Assembly (NCBI RefSeq): GCF_019669985.1
Contig: NZ_AP019782.1
Span: 3,652,001 to 3,716,000, forward strand
Direction of reading: 5' to 3'
DNA from: Methylogaea oryzae
Lineage (GTDB): Bacteria > Pseudomonadota > Gammaproteobacteria > Methylococcales > Methylococcaceae
DNA: 64,000 nt
A model generated the notes under the pieces. It ran no database searches. It worked only from the letters and a program-made list of their open reading frames with translations, and was not told the origin of the DNA. This document shows positions 45,088-58,641 of this stretch, piece by piece; within the stretch, counting starts at the first letter, position 1, and each line of letters opens with the position of its first letter. Both the position numbers and the translations under genes were made by a program.

Positions 45088-45913
45088 AGCGTTGATCTAC
45101 GCCATCGGCGGCGGCCACGGCCACGCCCGGCGCGGCTGGCTGCTGCAGCAGCGCTGGCTGGAAGCAGGCCGCGACGCCGTATTGCTGGTCCGGCCCGGCT
45201 CCGACCGCCATTTGCCCGCGTCGCCGGGCCTGCGCCTGTACGCCCACAGCCTGGCCGACGCCCACCTGGACGCGCTGCGTCGCCGTCCGCCCCGGCGCAT
45301 CGTGGTCGACACCTTCCCGTCGGGCTGGCGCGGCGAACTGGACGCAAGCCTGCTGGGCCGCTTCCAGCGGCGCGCGTGGATCGCCCGCTACGGCCGGGGA
45401 CCGGCGCCGGGGACGACCTGCTACGACCGGGTGATCGCGCCTTATCCGGCGCAACGCTGCGAATGGGGCGGCGAGCTGGACGACGCGGCCCACGCCGGCT
45501 ATCTGATCGAGGCCGGCCCTGTGGCGGTGGACGGCGACGCCGCCGACTTCACCTTGCTGGACCCGGAAGGGCGCTGCTCGCCGCATTTGTTGCAGCTGTT
45601 CGCCCGGCTGGCGCAGCGCGCCGGCTTGGGCTGGCGCCACCAGCGCCGGCTGGCCCCCCACCAGCCGGCGCGCAAGCTGCTGGTGGTGGGCGCCGGCTAC
45701 CACACGTTTTACGAACTGCTGGGCGTCGGCGCCGATCTGCGCTTTTTACCCGTACACAAGCGCCACGACGACCAGTTCCGCCGCGCCGACCTGTTCGGTT
45801 TGGCGCTGAACCATTTGGAACAGGTATTGCCGTGGCTGGCGGCGCCGTTCCGGCCGGTCGCCGAGGATACCGCGCCCCGCTGGCATCGGGCGCTGGCCTT
45901 GCTGGAGGAGTGA
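45071..45913 (+). CDS. Glycosyltransferase-like (MurG-fold) hypothetical protein
   Basis: 280 residues. The start region IYAIGGGHGHARRGWLLQQR is the Gly-rich loop typical of MurG/UGT-like GT-B proteins, and KLLVVGAGYHTFYELLGVGA with HKRHDDQFRRADLF resembles their C-terminal donor region. It is shorter than most GT-B enzymes, so activity is uncertain. The ATG at 45071 lies inside the preceding gene. Next gene starts four bases after its stop. Confidence 0.7.
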   Translation: MATTAEALIYAIGGGHGHARRGWLLQQRWLEAGRDAVLLVRPGSDRHLPASPGLRLYAHSLADAHLDALRRRPPRRIVVDTFPSGWRGELDASLLGRFQRRAWIARYGRGPAPGTTCYDRVIAPYPAQRCEWGGELDDAAHAGYLIEAGPVAVDGDAADFTLLDPEGRCSPHLLQLFARLAQRAGLGWRHQRRLAPHQPARKLLVVGAGYHTFYELLGVGADLRFLPVHKRHDDQFRRADLFGLALNHLEQVLPWLAAPFRPVAEDTAPRWHRALALLEE

Positions 45914-45917
45914 CGCC

Positions 45918-46977
45918 ATGTTTTTCCGCTACAACACCGAACCGGTCCGTTTGCTGCGCTTGTTCCGCGCGTTCCGCAACCAGGCGTTGCGCTTGCGCCG
46001 CTACAGCGGCGGCTACCTCATCGGACTGGGCCTGGCCTTGGCGGTTTATTGGGTGGCCACCTTGCCCTGGTTGATGCGCGAGACGTTCGGCCAGTACTTC
46101 CTGTTCTTCAGCGCGGCGGGCGGCATTTATCTGTTGCTGGCCTGGGGCTGGGTCGCCGCGTTCACCACCTATCCGCGCGTGCGGCGCGGGCCGGGCGTGA
46201 AGGCCTTGAGCGTTTTCGGCTTGGGTTTCGCCGGCGTGTGGCTGACAGTGATGCTGTCGGCCTGGTGGAACGGGCTGTCGCCCGATCCTTTCGCCCTGCT
46301 GCAACAGCCGGCGAGGCGGGCGGAAGTGTTGTGGCCCTGGGCTTGGTCCAGCCTGGGCCTGTTCCTGCTCAGCCGGGGCATCGTTTGGCTGCGGCTGAAG
46401 GCGGTGTTCGTGGAGAACGACGAACTGGATTACCTCTACCGCACCCTCAAGCCGCTGCTGCGCGATTTGCCGCCGGACGCGCAATGCTCGCTCGGCTGCA
46501 ACCCGTTCCACGCCATGTGGACGGTGGCGTTCAACGAGGTGGAAAAGCGCGGCCGCCGCTTCAGGGCCTACGACGACGTGCTGCTGGATTTCAAAGCCAA
46601 GCTGGGCGACGGCACGGTCTTCGTGCTGCGCACCCTGCACCGGCGCGTCGACAAGTACAAGGTCCGCAAATCCAAGTTCAAGGGCAGCAAGCACCGCATC
46701 GCCCAGCTGTGCCGGCTGGAGCTGCCGGCGGCGGCCTTGAGCGAAGCGGACTTCAAGCGTTTCATGCAACTGCCCAGCCAATGGCGGGAACAGGCGGACG
46801 GCTACGACAGCACCGTGCGGCAGCAGGCCGGCCGGGACCGCTTGGCGCTCACCGTAGCGCACAAGAAAAAATTCCAAAGCGAAGGGGAGCTGGCCGCCGA
46901 GCATCTGCCCGGCACGGCGCTGACGTTGCAGACGGTACGGGCGCTGTCGGCTTTCGCGGCGGAGGCGAAAGCCGCGG

Positions 46978-47000
<23 letters not shown>
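45918..47000 (+). CDS. Membrane protein of unknown function
   Basis: 360 residues: a basic N-terminus, four membrane helices before residue 160 (SGGYLIGLGLALAVYWVATL first), then a soluble domain with CSLGCNPFHAMWTVAFNEVE and a basic patch (KYKVRKSKFKGSKHRIAQL). No family recognised. It ends the three-gene unit 44746-47000 and overlaps the convergent regulator gene by 23 bases. A role with the GT-like neighbour in envelope or surface polymer work is only a guess. Confidence 0.75.
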
Positions 47001-51451
<4,451 letters not shown>

Positions 51452-51456
51452 GATGG

Positions 51457-52422
51457 TCAGGGTGCCGGAAAAACCAGATCGAATTGACGCCGGTCCTGGC
51501 TATCAAAACGCAATCCCAAATGCTCCGCCGTGCGGAGATTGACGGCGAAAAGCAAGTCCTTCAGCGGCTCGATATCGGTGTCGCCGGACACGCCGCCCTG
51601 CAACCGCTTGCGCGCCATCGCCGCAAGGCTGCGCCCCATGCCGGCGTTGTCGGGATACAAGGAGAACAGCGCGCCTTTCCTGACGTGGTCGGGATTGCTG
51701 GAAAACACCACCAGATTATTGTCCCACGCCTCGGTCAATATCAGCGGCAACAAGGCGCGCTCGTCCATGGCCGCGTCGTCCTGCAACAACCAAAGCGCGC
51801 CGCCGCCGCCCCGCGTTTCGTCCAACACGGTGCGGTAGAGCGCCGCGGAACTGCGCAGGTCCTCGGCGGGAAGCGCGTTGAGGGTCAAGCCCCGCTCCCT
51901 GGCGGCCTTGCGGGCCTGCTCGATTTCCCAGGTCTTCGACTTCGGGTCGTAGACCACTGACACGCGCTTGATTTCCGGCGCCAGCCTTCTCAACCGGTCA
52001 AACAGCGCATCGGGAGCCGGCGCCAGCGTAATGCCCGCCAGCCCCCGGTTCTCCGCGTCCGGCGAAACAAACGTGGCGCCCACCACCACGGGCAGCGTGT
52101 CCGCCAGTTTTCTCGCCGCCAGCAGGCCGCTGCGTCCCAAGGTAATGGCGACCTCGACCCGCTCCTGGGCCAGTTGGGATTTCAAGGCGCTGTCGTCGTT
52201 CGTGAGCGCATAAGATTTGACCGGGCTTCTCAGGCCGGCTTCGATACCCTCGACGATTTCCAGAAACACCCCGCGAAAAGGTTCGCGCAGTTCGGGATAA
52301 AGCACCGCCACCGATGGCGCATCGGCTTGCGACCATTGAGGAACGGCCATCATCGCCAACGCCCATAGGACGATCGAAGCGCGGACCCGTCGTGCGAAAC
52401 CGGCCTTCAACATGCCCTCCAT
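51457..52422 (-). CDS. ABC-type periplasmic substrate-binding protein (TrpX/DUF534-like)
   Basis: 321 residues with a signal peptide (IVLWALAMMAVPQWSQADA) and a two-domain binding fold: SVAVLYPELREPFRGVFLEI, then RVEVAITLGRSGLLAARKLA and the late segment LFSLYPDNAGMGRSLAAMAR. No permease or ATPase is nearby. Its stop is five bases before the kinase start, so it probably works as the periplasmic sensory partner of that kinase rather than in transport (inference). Confidence 0.85.
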   Translation of the reverse strand: MEGMLKAGFARRVRASIVLWALAMMAVPQWSQADAPSVAVLYPELREPFRGVFLEIVEGIEAGLRSPVKSYALTNDDSALKSQLAQERVEVAITLGRSGLLAARKLADTLPVVVGATFVSPDAENRGLAGITLAPAPDALFDRLRRLAPEIKRVSVVYDPKSKTWEIEQARKAARERGLTLNALPAEDLRSSAALYRTVLDETRGGGGALWLLQDDAAMDERALLPLILTEAWDNNLVVFSSNPDHVRKGALFSLYPDNAGMGRSLAAMARKRLQGGVSGDTDIEPLKDLLFAVNLRTAEHLGLRFDSQDRRQFDLVFPAP

Positions 52423-52615
52423 TGGCGTCCTAACGCTGCGGCAACCGGCATATGCTCACGTCCCATCCTTGATTGTCCTTACCTGTGATCCCAACGCGGT
52501 TACCGTTGCTCGCGGCGATTCCAGCAACCGCTCCCGGCATCGGCGACTGCTCCATCGCGAACACGCCGGCCCAGGGTCGTCACGCCGAAAACATTAGCCA
52601 TTCTCGCCCCCGTGG

Positions 52616-53428
52616 CTAAACGCCCGGCGACGGCGAGTTGGCCTCGCTATAAAGCGGCAATCCGCGAATGCTGTAGCCGCCGTCCACATCGATAACCGCA
52701 CCGGTGATCATATTCGCCGCGGCCGAAACCAAGTAGGCCGCAACGCCGGCGACGTCGCCGGGATACCCCACCTTTTCCAGGGCGTGGTAATTTTTGTAAT
52801 AGTCGTAGCTTCGGTCGATGAACGCTTGATCCCGGCCTAATTTAACGAACGCCTCGGTGCGAATGAATCCAGGGTTGATGGCGTTGACCCGAATGCCGTC
52901 CCGCGCCCACTCGGCCGCCAATACCTTGGTCATCTGCACGATCGCCCCCTTCACCACGCCGTAAATCGGCAGGCCCAGCAAATGCCGGTTCACCACCACG
53001 GACGCGATGTTGACGATGCTGCCGCGGCTGCGCTGCAAATGGGGATAAGCCAGGGTCGACAACAAAAACGTATGGTTGATGTTGGCGGTGAAAGCCGAGT
53101 GAATTTGTTGCCGTGACAGCTTGTCCGGCGGCGTGGTGGCGTGGGGCGCCAACGCGTTGTTGACCAGCACGTCCAGACGGCCGAAAGCGTCGACGGTCCT
53201 TTCGACCAACGGCTCCAAATCCGCTTCGTTTTCCAGCGAAAAAGCCAATCCCAGCGCCCGCCCGCCGCGAGCCTCGATCTCGCCCGCCACTTGACGAGCA
53301 TATTGCTCGTCGCGGCTGGTGACGACCACGGCGTAGCCCTGTTCGGCCAGGACCTCGGCGATAGCACGGCCGATGCCTTTGCTGCTGGCGGTAACTATTG
53401 CTACTTGCAGGGCGGAGCGCTCGAACAT
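52616..53428 (-). CDS. Short-chain dehydrogenase/reductase
   Basis: 270 residues. Cofactor loop IVTASSKGIGRAIAEVLAEQ, NNALAPHATTPP, and active site YGVVKG (YXXXK). Serine of the catalytic triad is likely in NIASVVV. It is the last gene of the six-gene set starting at 60486 and has a GAGGAA before its ATG. The substrate is unknown; a keto group made by the upstream ThDP enzyme is possible, which is inference. The 193 bases between it and the binding-protein gene show nothing I can name. Confidence 0.88.
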   Translation of the reverse strand: MFERSALQVAIVTASSKGIGRAIAEVLAEQGYAVVVTSRDEQYARQVAGEIEARGGRALGLAFSLENEADLEPLVERTVDAFGRLDVLVNNALAPHATTPPDKLSRQQIHSAFTANINHTFLLSTLAYPHLQRSRGSIVNIASVVVNRHLLGLPIYGVVKGAIVQMTKVLAAEWARDGIRVNAINPGFIRTEAFVKLGRDQAFIDRSYDYYKNYHALEKVGYPGDVAGVAAYLVSAAANMITGAVIDVDGGYSIRGLPLYSEANSPSPGV

Positions 53429-53546
53429 TGCTTCAGTTCCTCAATAACTTCCCGCGAATAAAGAACAGCCACTTCTCCCACAAGAATGCAGGCCTTGAAG
53501 CGTCATGTGTCGATCTTTCTCGCCTGGGGTATTCCTTGCAAAGACG

Positions 53547-54599
53547 TCAGGGCTTCTGGCCACAAATCACGCTCCAGTTATTCGATGTCGGCAACACCTT
53601 AATATTAATAAAACCCGCCTCACGCAAAACGTCAGTTAACTCTTTACCTGAGTACTGTCGTCCTTCCGTCCACAACAACATGGATACGCTGGCCGATGCA
53701 GCCCGAAACGGCCCCGTCTTATCGTCATTGTACAGAACCTCATGAATAATTATTTTCCCACCGGAGGGAAGGCTATCGAAACTTTTCCTCGTCAAAAATC
53801 GACATTTTTCGATGGGCCAATCATGATAAATTTGCGAATAGAAATGAACGTCTGCGATTGGATACTGAGAGTCCCAAAGGCTGCCAGGAATAGAACTCAT
53901 CCGTGCTTCAAGCCGATATTTTTTAATAAATTCGTCGGCAACTTCACACACAGGAGCAATATCAAAGACAATCGCGTGAAGATTTTGCCACCGCCGTAGC
54001 GCACCAATGGCATGAGCGCCTGAACCTCCGCCGACGTCAAGCAGACATCGGTTTTGTGACAGATCCACCTGAGACGGCCAAATTAGGGCCGGCGTCATGC
54101 TGATACTGTGCATTCCTCGAGTAAAGCGCTGTGCGCGCTCAACCTGCTCTTCATGAGACTTAAATACGTCCTCGCCCCCATACGTTTGCGAAGAGTTTGT
54201 TAGCACCGCTTGCTTCAAAGCTTTAGGGGAAGTAACAAAATCATTTTCCGAGATGAGATCCAGCATGGAGCCAAGATATGTTGGACTAGACTCTAAAAGA
54301 TAATCCTCAGCCAGCGTAGTTAGCATATAAGCCTCGCCCTCCCGCCTAATTATACCGAGAGCCAAGTTAGCAATAAGTATCGCCTCAGCCGGCCTCTCGG
54401 CAATGTTAAGCGCCGAAGATATCTCGGGAAGGGTGCTGGGCCTGGAGTGCAGCAAAGGGAAGAGCTTTAAGTCATGAGCCACAACCAACGCAGGATATCC
54501 GAGCATACCGGAAATTATCCCCCACAAAATACTATCGTCGACTCGCGGTCTGAGCGGGTCGTCGAATGCGCTTAAGCTAGGCTCTGTCTCGCTATGCAT
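53547..54599 (-). CDS. SAM-dependent O-methyltransferase (class of acetylserotonin/hydroxyneurosporene OMTs)
   Basis: 350 residues. The N-terminal winged-helix dimerisation domain (LPEISSALNIAERPAEAILI) is followed by SAM motif I CLLDVGGGSGAHAIGAL and the catalytic His region YSQIYHDWPIEKCRFL, then SGGKIIIHEVLYND. Such enzymes methylate hydroxyl groups of small molecules in secondary metabolism. DNA is clearly more AT-rich than the core genes, suggesting transfer. It lies between the TonB receptor and SDR genes on one strand. Confidence 0.9.
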   Translation of the reverse strand: MHSETEPSLSAFDDPLRPRVDDSILWGIISGMLGYPALVVAHDLKLFPLLHSRPSTLPEISSALNIAERPAEAILIANLALGIIRREGEAYMLTTLAEDYLLESSPTYLGSMLDLISENDFVTSPKALKQAVLTNSSQTYGGEDVFKSHEEQVERAQRFTRGMHSISMTPALIWPSQVDLSQNRCLLDVGGGSGAHAIGALRRWQNLHAIVFDIAPVCEVADEFIKKYRLEARMSSIPGSLWDSQYPIADVHFYSQIYHDWPIEKCRFLTRKSFDSLPSGGKIIIHEVLYNDDKTGPFRAASASVSMLLWTEGRQYSGKELTDVLREAGFINIKVLPTSNNWSVICGQKP

Positions 54600-54646
54600 T
54601 TTTTTACGTTAAATAGTTGTTCAAATCAGAAATAGGATGCCGCCGA

Positions 54647-56803
54647 CTAAAAGTTAAAACGAACCTCCCCGAAAAAACTTCTCCCGGCCAAAGGCAGGTC
54701 GTTGGGGATAGCTGCTGCATTTTTTCCGGCAAGGCTCGGCTCGCGCGCATTCACGTCGAACAAATTACGCACGGAAAACGCCACTTCCCAATGCTCCGCC
54801 AGCTGCTTGCGCCGTAACGTCATGTCCACCCAGGTGTAATCGCCAACCGCCGGACGATTGTCGCCGTCGGTACGGCCCCGGCCGATGATCCACTTGGCTT
54901 GCGGGGTGAAATGCCAGTTAGGCATGACTTCCCACTGTGCTCGCAGATAAACTTGGTGATGCGGCGCATAGCCAGCGTCGTGATTGAGCGCCTCATCCTG
55001 GGATTTTTGGAACGCATAGTTGCCCAAAAGCTTCAGGGTGTCCGCAGCCTGCCACTCCGCCTCGAACTCCGTACCGTAACCGGTTTGCACGCCGGTATTC
55101 TGCGCCGTAGAGGAGGGCGCACCGATATCGGGTACGAAGCGGATAATATCCTTCCACCAATAATTAAAAATATTAAGCCCCAACCGCAGCTTATCGCGTG
55201 GCCGATAATCAAATGCCAACTCTATAGTATCCATGGTCTCAGGCTTGAGACTGGGATTACCCAACTGCGCAGGATTATTTATAATATACATTTCCGCAAA
55301 AGACGGCGCGCGAAAAGCACTGCCATACATCAGCTTCGTAGTCAAATCATAACGGGTTTCCCAAACCAAGGCCACGCGAGGATTTACGGTGTTACCAAAG
55401 TCGGAATAATTATCGTAACGAGCCCCCGTAGTCAGCGACCAATCATTGGCAAACTTCCATTCATCCTGCAAAAAAGCAAAGAAATTTTTTCGATCCGCGG
55501 TGCGAATGAAAGCTGCCGAAGTATCTGTGGTATTCACCAAAGAAAAATCGGAAACCAAAGGGATTGCATAACCCGTTGTTGGATCGAGGCCGAAATTCTG
55601 GCTTGCTTGAGCTTTATATAAAGTCCCATAGTTGAAACCAACACCACTGCGCACCGAATGATCGGCGAACCCTGTATAAATGGCTGAGGAGTTGAACCTA
55701 GCATGACGTTCAAATACTTCGGGATTACCAATGTACCCTTGAGGGAAGGTAACCAAACCTAAAGCAGGAGAACCAATCTGGCCGTTGGCTGCAATGGGCA
55801 GCCTGGCGCCGGCCGGAAACAGCGTCAAGTCCCGTTCGACTTCTTGCGAAGTATCGAAATAACTCAGCTGCGCTTTGACGTTCCAATCCTCGGCGAAGTT
55901 GGGATTGTCGTAGTTCAAATCCACGTTCCAACGATCACTGGCATAGCGGTTGACGGGATCCAAAGCCTGGGCTATTCCCGCTCCATTGCCCTTGTTGCCT
56001 CGATTCTGCAAACCGGCATGAAAACGCCAGTGTTCCCGGGACAGCTCCAGGCGAGCGTCGACGTTTTGCCGCTGCAAATTGACGGGGCCGGGCGCAAGGG
56101 ACGCATGCGTGCCGAACTGGTGGTCGAAAGCCGTCTGGGCATCGGCGTTAATAATGCCTTTCTGGCCTTGCGTATCGTGGTACTCCACTATGGCGGCAAC
56201 GTCGAAGCCAGCCCACTCGCCGCCGTGCAGCCCCCAGCCGTCGTAGGTATCAAAACTCCCGACGCGGCCGCCCACCTCGGTGCCGTTGATATCCTGCTTG
56301 CTCTTGGTGATGATGTTGATAACGCCGGCAAAGGCGTCGGCGCCGTATACCGCCGAGCCAGGCCCCCGCACAACCTCGATCCGGGAAATAGCCTGCACCG
56401 GCATGCCGCCCCATACGCGGTTCCTATCTCCCAAAAACAAATTGGAGATGGAAACGCCGTTGATCAGCACCAACACTTGCGGATTATTGTTGGAATAAAC
56501 GCCGCGAATGGTATAGATAGGGTTGTAACCCGTCGTGCTGGTTGCAACATGCAGACCAGGCACCGTTTCAAGGACCTCGTCCAAATCCGTTGCGCCCATA
56601 GCTTTAATGTCTTCAGCCGTAATCACGGAAGCCACTGCCGGCGCTTTGCCAACGGGCTGTTTCGTTCCCGTGGCAATACTAATCATTTCCTGATTTCCAT
56701 AGATTTTAAGCAAAGCTTTCTCGTCTTCGCTCAACTCTTCGGCGATAACCTGTCCACTCGGCCAAAGCAGCAACAGGGCGACGATGCGAATTACGATAGC
56801 CAT
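54647..56803 (-). CDS. TonB-dependent outer-membrane receptor
   Basis: 718 residues. Signal peptide (MAIVIRIVALLLLWPSGQ), plug domain (VASVITAEDIKAMGATDLDE, ISRIEVVRGPGSAVYGADAF) and a 22-strand-type barrel ending in SFFGEVRFNF with terminal Phe. The ligand is unknown; linkage to biosynthetic-type genes suggests uptake of the metabolite or its metal complex. ATG 56803 follows GGGGAAG; a GTG at 56818 is less likely. No STN domain, so no direct signalling. Confidence 0.93.
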   Translation of the reverse strand: MAIVIRIVALLLLWPSGQVIAEELSEDEKALLKIYGNQEMISIATGTKQPVGKAPAVASVITAEDIKAMGATDLDEVLETVPGLHVATSTTGYNPIYTIRGVYSNNNPQVLVLINGVSISNLFLGDRNRVWGGMPVQAISRIEVVRGPGSAVYGADAFAGVINIITKSKQDINGTEVGGRVGSFDTYDGWGLHGGEWAGFDVAAIVEYHDTQGQKGIINADAQTAFDHQFGTHASLAPGPVNLQRQNVDARLELSREHWRFHAGLQNRGNKGNGAGIAQALDPVNRYASDRWNVDLNYDNPNFAEDWNVKAQLSYFDTSQEVERDLTLFPAGARLPIAANGQIGSPALGLVTFPQGYIGNPEVFERHARFNSSAIYTGFADHSVRSGVGFNYGTLYKAQASQNFGLDPTTGYAIPLVSDFSLVNTTDTSAAFIRTADRKNFFAFLQDEWKFANDWSLTTGARYDNYSDFGNTVNPRVALVWETRYDLTTKLMYGSAFRAPSFAEMYIINNPAQLGNPSLKPETMDTIELAFDYRPRDKLRLGLNIFNYWWKDIIRFVPDIGAPSSTAQNTGVQTGYGTEFEAEWQAADTLKLLGNYAFQKSQDEALNHDAGYAPHHQVYLRAQWEVMPNWHFTPQAKWIIGRGRTDGDNRPAVGDYTWVDMTLRRKQLAEHWEVAFSVRNLFDVNAREPSLAGKNAAAIPNDLPLAGRSFFGEVRFNF

Positions 56804-56867
56804 GCACGACTTCCCCACATACTTTGTTTTCTATACAGCCACGTTTAAGGCCAACGTTTCAAGAAAA

Positions 56868-57677
56868 TCAAACACTTTCCCATACGCGTCGCGGCGCACC
56901 ACAATAAGCCAGGCGCTTGCAAGACAAAGGAAATAGGGTTCCTTCAGGTTTTTGCATAGCGTCGACATGACAAGCCGTCATGCCGGCTGAGAAACTTAAC
57001 GCCATAAAGCGATAATACTCATGCGGCGTAAGCCCCTGATCCGCCGCTAACGCCGCGAGCACAATAGCGATGTTCATATGCAGCGGCTTCGGCCGGGCTA
57101 AAAGAATCTCTTCGACGGCAAAGGCGAGGCCGACATAAACGCCGTCGGAAAAGCCCAAGGTTGCCGCAAACGTCAAAAGAGGGACGATACGCTCGTCTTG
57201 ATCCGTCACTGGCCTGCCATATCCGTATATTCGCTTATGCTTTTCCAACTCAAGCGCAACAACGCGTTTCAAATCGACGCCCTGATCCAGTTGCTGCTTG
57301 GCACGCAATAGAAAATCAATGGCTCGGATACCGGGTCTCCGCCCATAGAGGGACGCCTCGGAAACGGCGTTGGCGGCCCCCAGCGCCAACAAGGCCGTGC
57401 TCCTGGCGGTTCCCGCCAATGCGGCGACGCGGTTGTTCCATAAGCGGGGATCGGGATAGCTGGTGCACAGCACCCACATGGCGTCGAACAAACGGATTTG
57501 CTTTTCGTCCGGGACGCGTCCGGTGATGCCGTAGAGCAGCAATCCCATCCACGGCAAATCGCCCAGCTCGCGAAATAAGTCTTTGCCGCGAAATACCACC
57601 CGCTCGGCCGGAAACCACGCTCCCATATCGGTAACCCAGTTGTCCTCGTTTTCCAGCAGTTTGGTTGGACCTTGCAT
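56868..57677 (-). CDS. Citrate synthase/citryl-CoA lyase-like protein A
   Basis: 269 residues of the citrate synthase superfamily, shorter than true citrate synthase: WFPAERVVFRGKDLFRELGD and WMGLLLYGITGRVPDEKQ are typical of citryl-CoA lyase relatives. The active-site loops are changed: HGGAN is replaced by YGRRPG, GFGHRVY by GYGRPVT, and the catalytic Asp position reads HMNIA. It may therefore catalyse another carbon-carbon reaction or act as a non-catalytic partner of the neighbouring paralogue. The alignment is by eye. Confidence 0.8.
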   Translation of the reverse strand: MQGPTKLLENEDNWVTDMGAWFPAERVVFRGKDLFRELGDLPWMGLLLYGITGRVPDEKQIRLFDAMWVLCTSYPDPRLWNNRVAALAGTARSTALLALGAANAVSEASLYGRRPGIRAIDFLLRAKQQLDQGVDLKRVVALELEKHKRIYGYGRPVTDQDERIVPLLTFAATLGFSDGVYVGLAFAVEEILLARPKPLHMNIAIVLAALAADQGLTPHEYYRFMALSFSAGMTACHVDAMQKPEGTLFPLSCKRLAYCGAPRRVWESV

Positions 57678-57734
57678 AGACCTAATCCCTCGTTAATTTT
57701 GCAGGGATTCTAGCCCTGTCTTTTATGCCGAGTC

Positions 57735-58547
57735 TCAGATTTCGCCGACCGGACCGGGGTCGTTGGTCAGGCGTAGCCCGTTGGCGAAAAACGGGAAGCG
57801 CCGCCAGCCGTATTCGCGCTGCTCCAGGGCATGCACCGCGGCGCCCGGCAGGCGCAGCAACAGATAGAGCATCTCCGCCTGGTCGGCGTCCAAGCCCAGG
57901 TCGTGCATGGCCGCGGCGGCCACGCCGCTCATGGCTAGTGGACAGCCGGCCGACGCTTCCAGCGACTCCCGGTGCGTTTGCAGCCAGCCCAGCGCGCCGG
58001 CGGCATGGCAACGCGCCAGCGCGTCCAGGGTCTGGCGTACCGGCGTGGCGCAGCTGGCGCCGTGCGGATCGAAACCGGGCGGGTGCTCCATGGCGGGCCA
58101 GATATCGGCCCGCTCCTCTTGGGCGGGATGCCGTAACGCATCCCGCCACTTCGTCGAGTCTTGTCCGCAAGCCTGCCAGCACGCCACGGCCAGCGCGACC
58201 TCATGGGCGCCGCCGTACTGGCCGGCCCCCACCGCCAAAGCCGCCATCAGGCAGGAGGCGTGGGTTGAACCGCCCACGCCGCCGCTCATGGCGGCATGGA
58301 CGCTGGCCTCGCGCGGCCCCGGGTTGGCCAAGGCCACTGCCAGCGTTTCCAGCAGGGCGGCTTGAAACGGTTCGGGCCTTTCCCTCTTGAACAGCAGATA
58401 CAGGTATTCGACCCAGCTCGCTTTGCCCAGCAGGTCGCCGTACACGTCGTAACCGGAGCAATAACAAGCGGCGGCGGCAAACGGATTGTCTGCCTCCGGG
58501 GTTTCCTCCCAAATTCGGCTATGGATCACTTCGCGGGATTCGTTCAT
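57735..58547 (-). CDS. Citrate synthase/citryl-CoA lyase-like protein B
   Basis: 270 residues, paralogous to the downstream gene. SRIWEETPEADNPFAAAACY, SGYDVYGDLLGKASWVEYLY, YGGAHEVALAVACW (HGGAN position) and PHGASCATPV (GFGH position) are recognisable; CPLAMSGVAAAAMHDLGLDA replaces the Asp loop. Length and layout suggest a pair of half-degenerate subunits, perhaps a heteromer. It is 57 bases upstream of protein A. Confidence 0.78.
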   Translation of the reverse strand: MNESREVIHSRIWEETPEADNPFAAAACYCSGYDVYGDLLGKASWVEYLYLLFKRERPEPFQAALLETLAVALANPGPREASVHAAMSGGVGGSTHASCLMAALAVGAGQYGGAHEVALAVACWQACGQDSTKWRDALRHPAQEERADIWPAMEHPPGFDPHGASCATPVRQTLDALARCHAAGALGWLQTHRESLEASAGCPLAMSGVAAAAMHDLGLDADQAEMLYLLLRLPGAAVHALEQREYGWRRFPFFANGLRLTNDPGPVGEI

Positions 58548-58641
58548 GCGGGGCGGCCCTGATTATTCTTTTCTGAAATCGTAACACGCATGGGAAAACG
58601 CCAAGCACGCCGGCATTCGGCGAAATATTCCGGCGTCCGGA

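Noticed and set aside
46802-46977. C-terminal extension of the giant kinase frame
   Set aside because: It is the out-of-frame continuation after the frameshift, antisense to the membrane-protein gene.
54647-56803. Cobalamin riboswitch upstream of the TonB receptor
   Set aside because: Only 64 bases separate it from the preceding gene and no B12-box was seen; the receptor is inside an operon.
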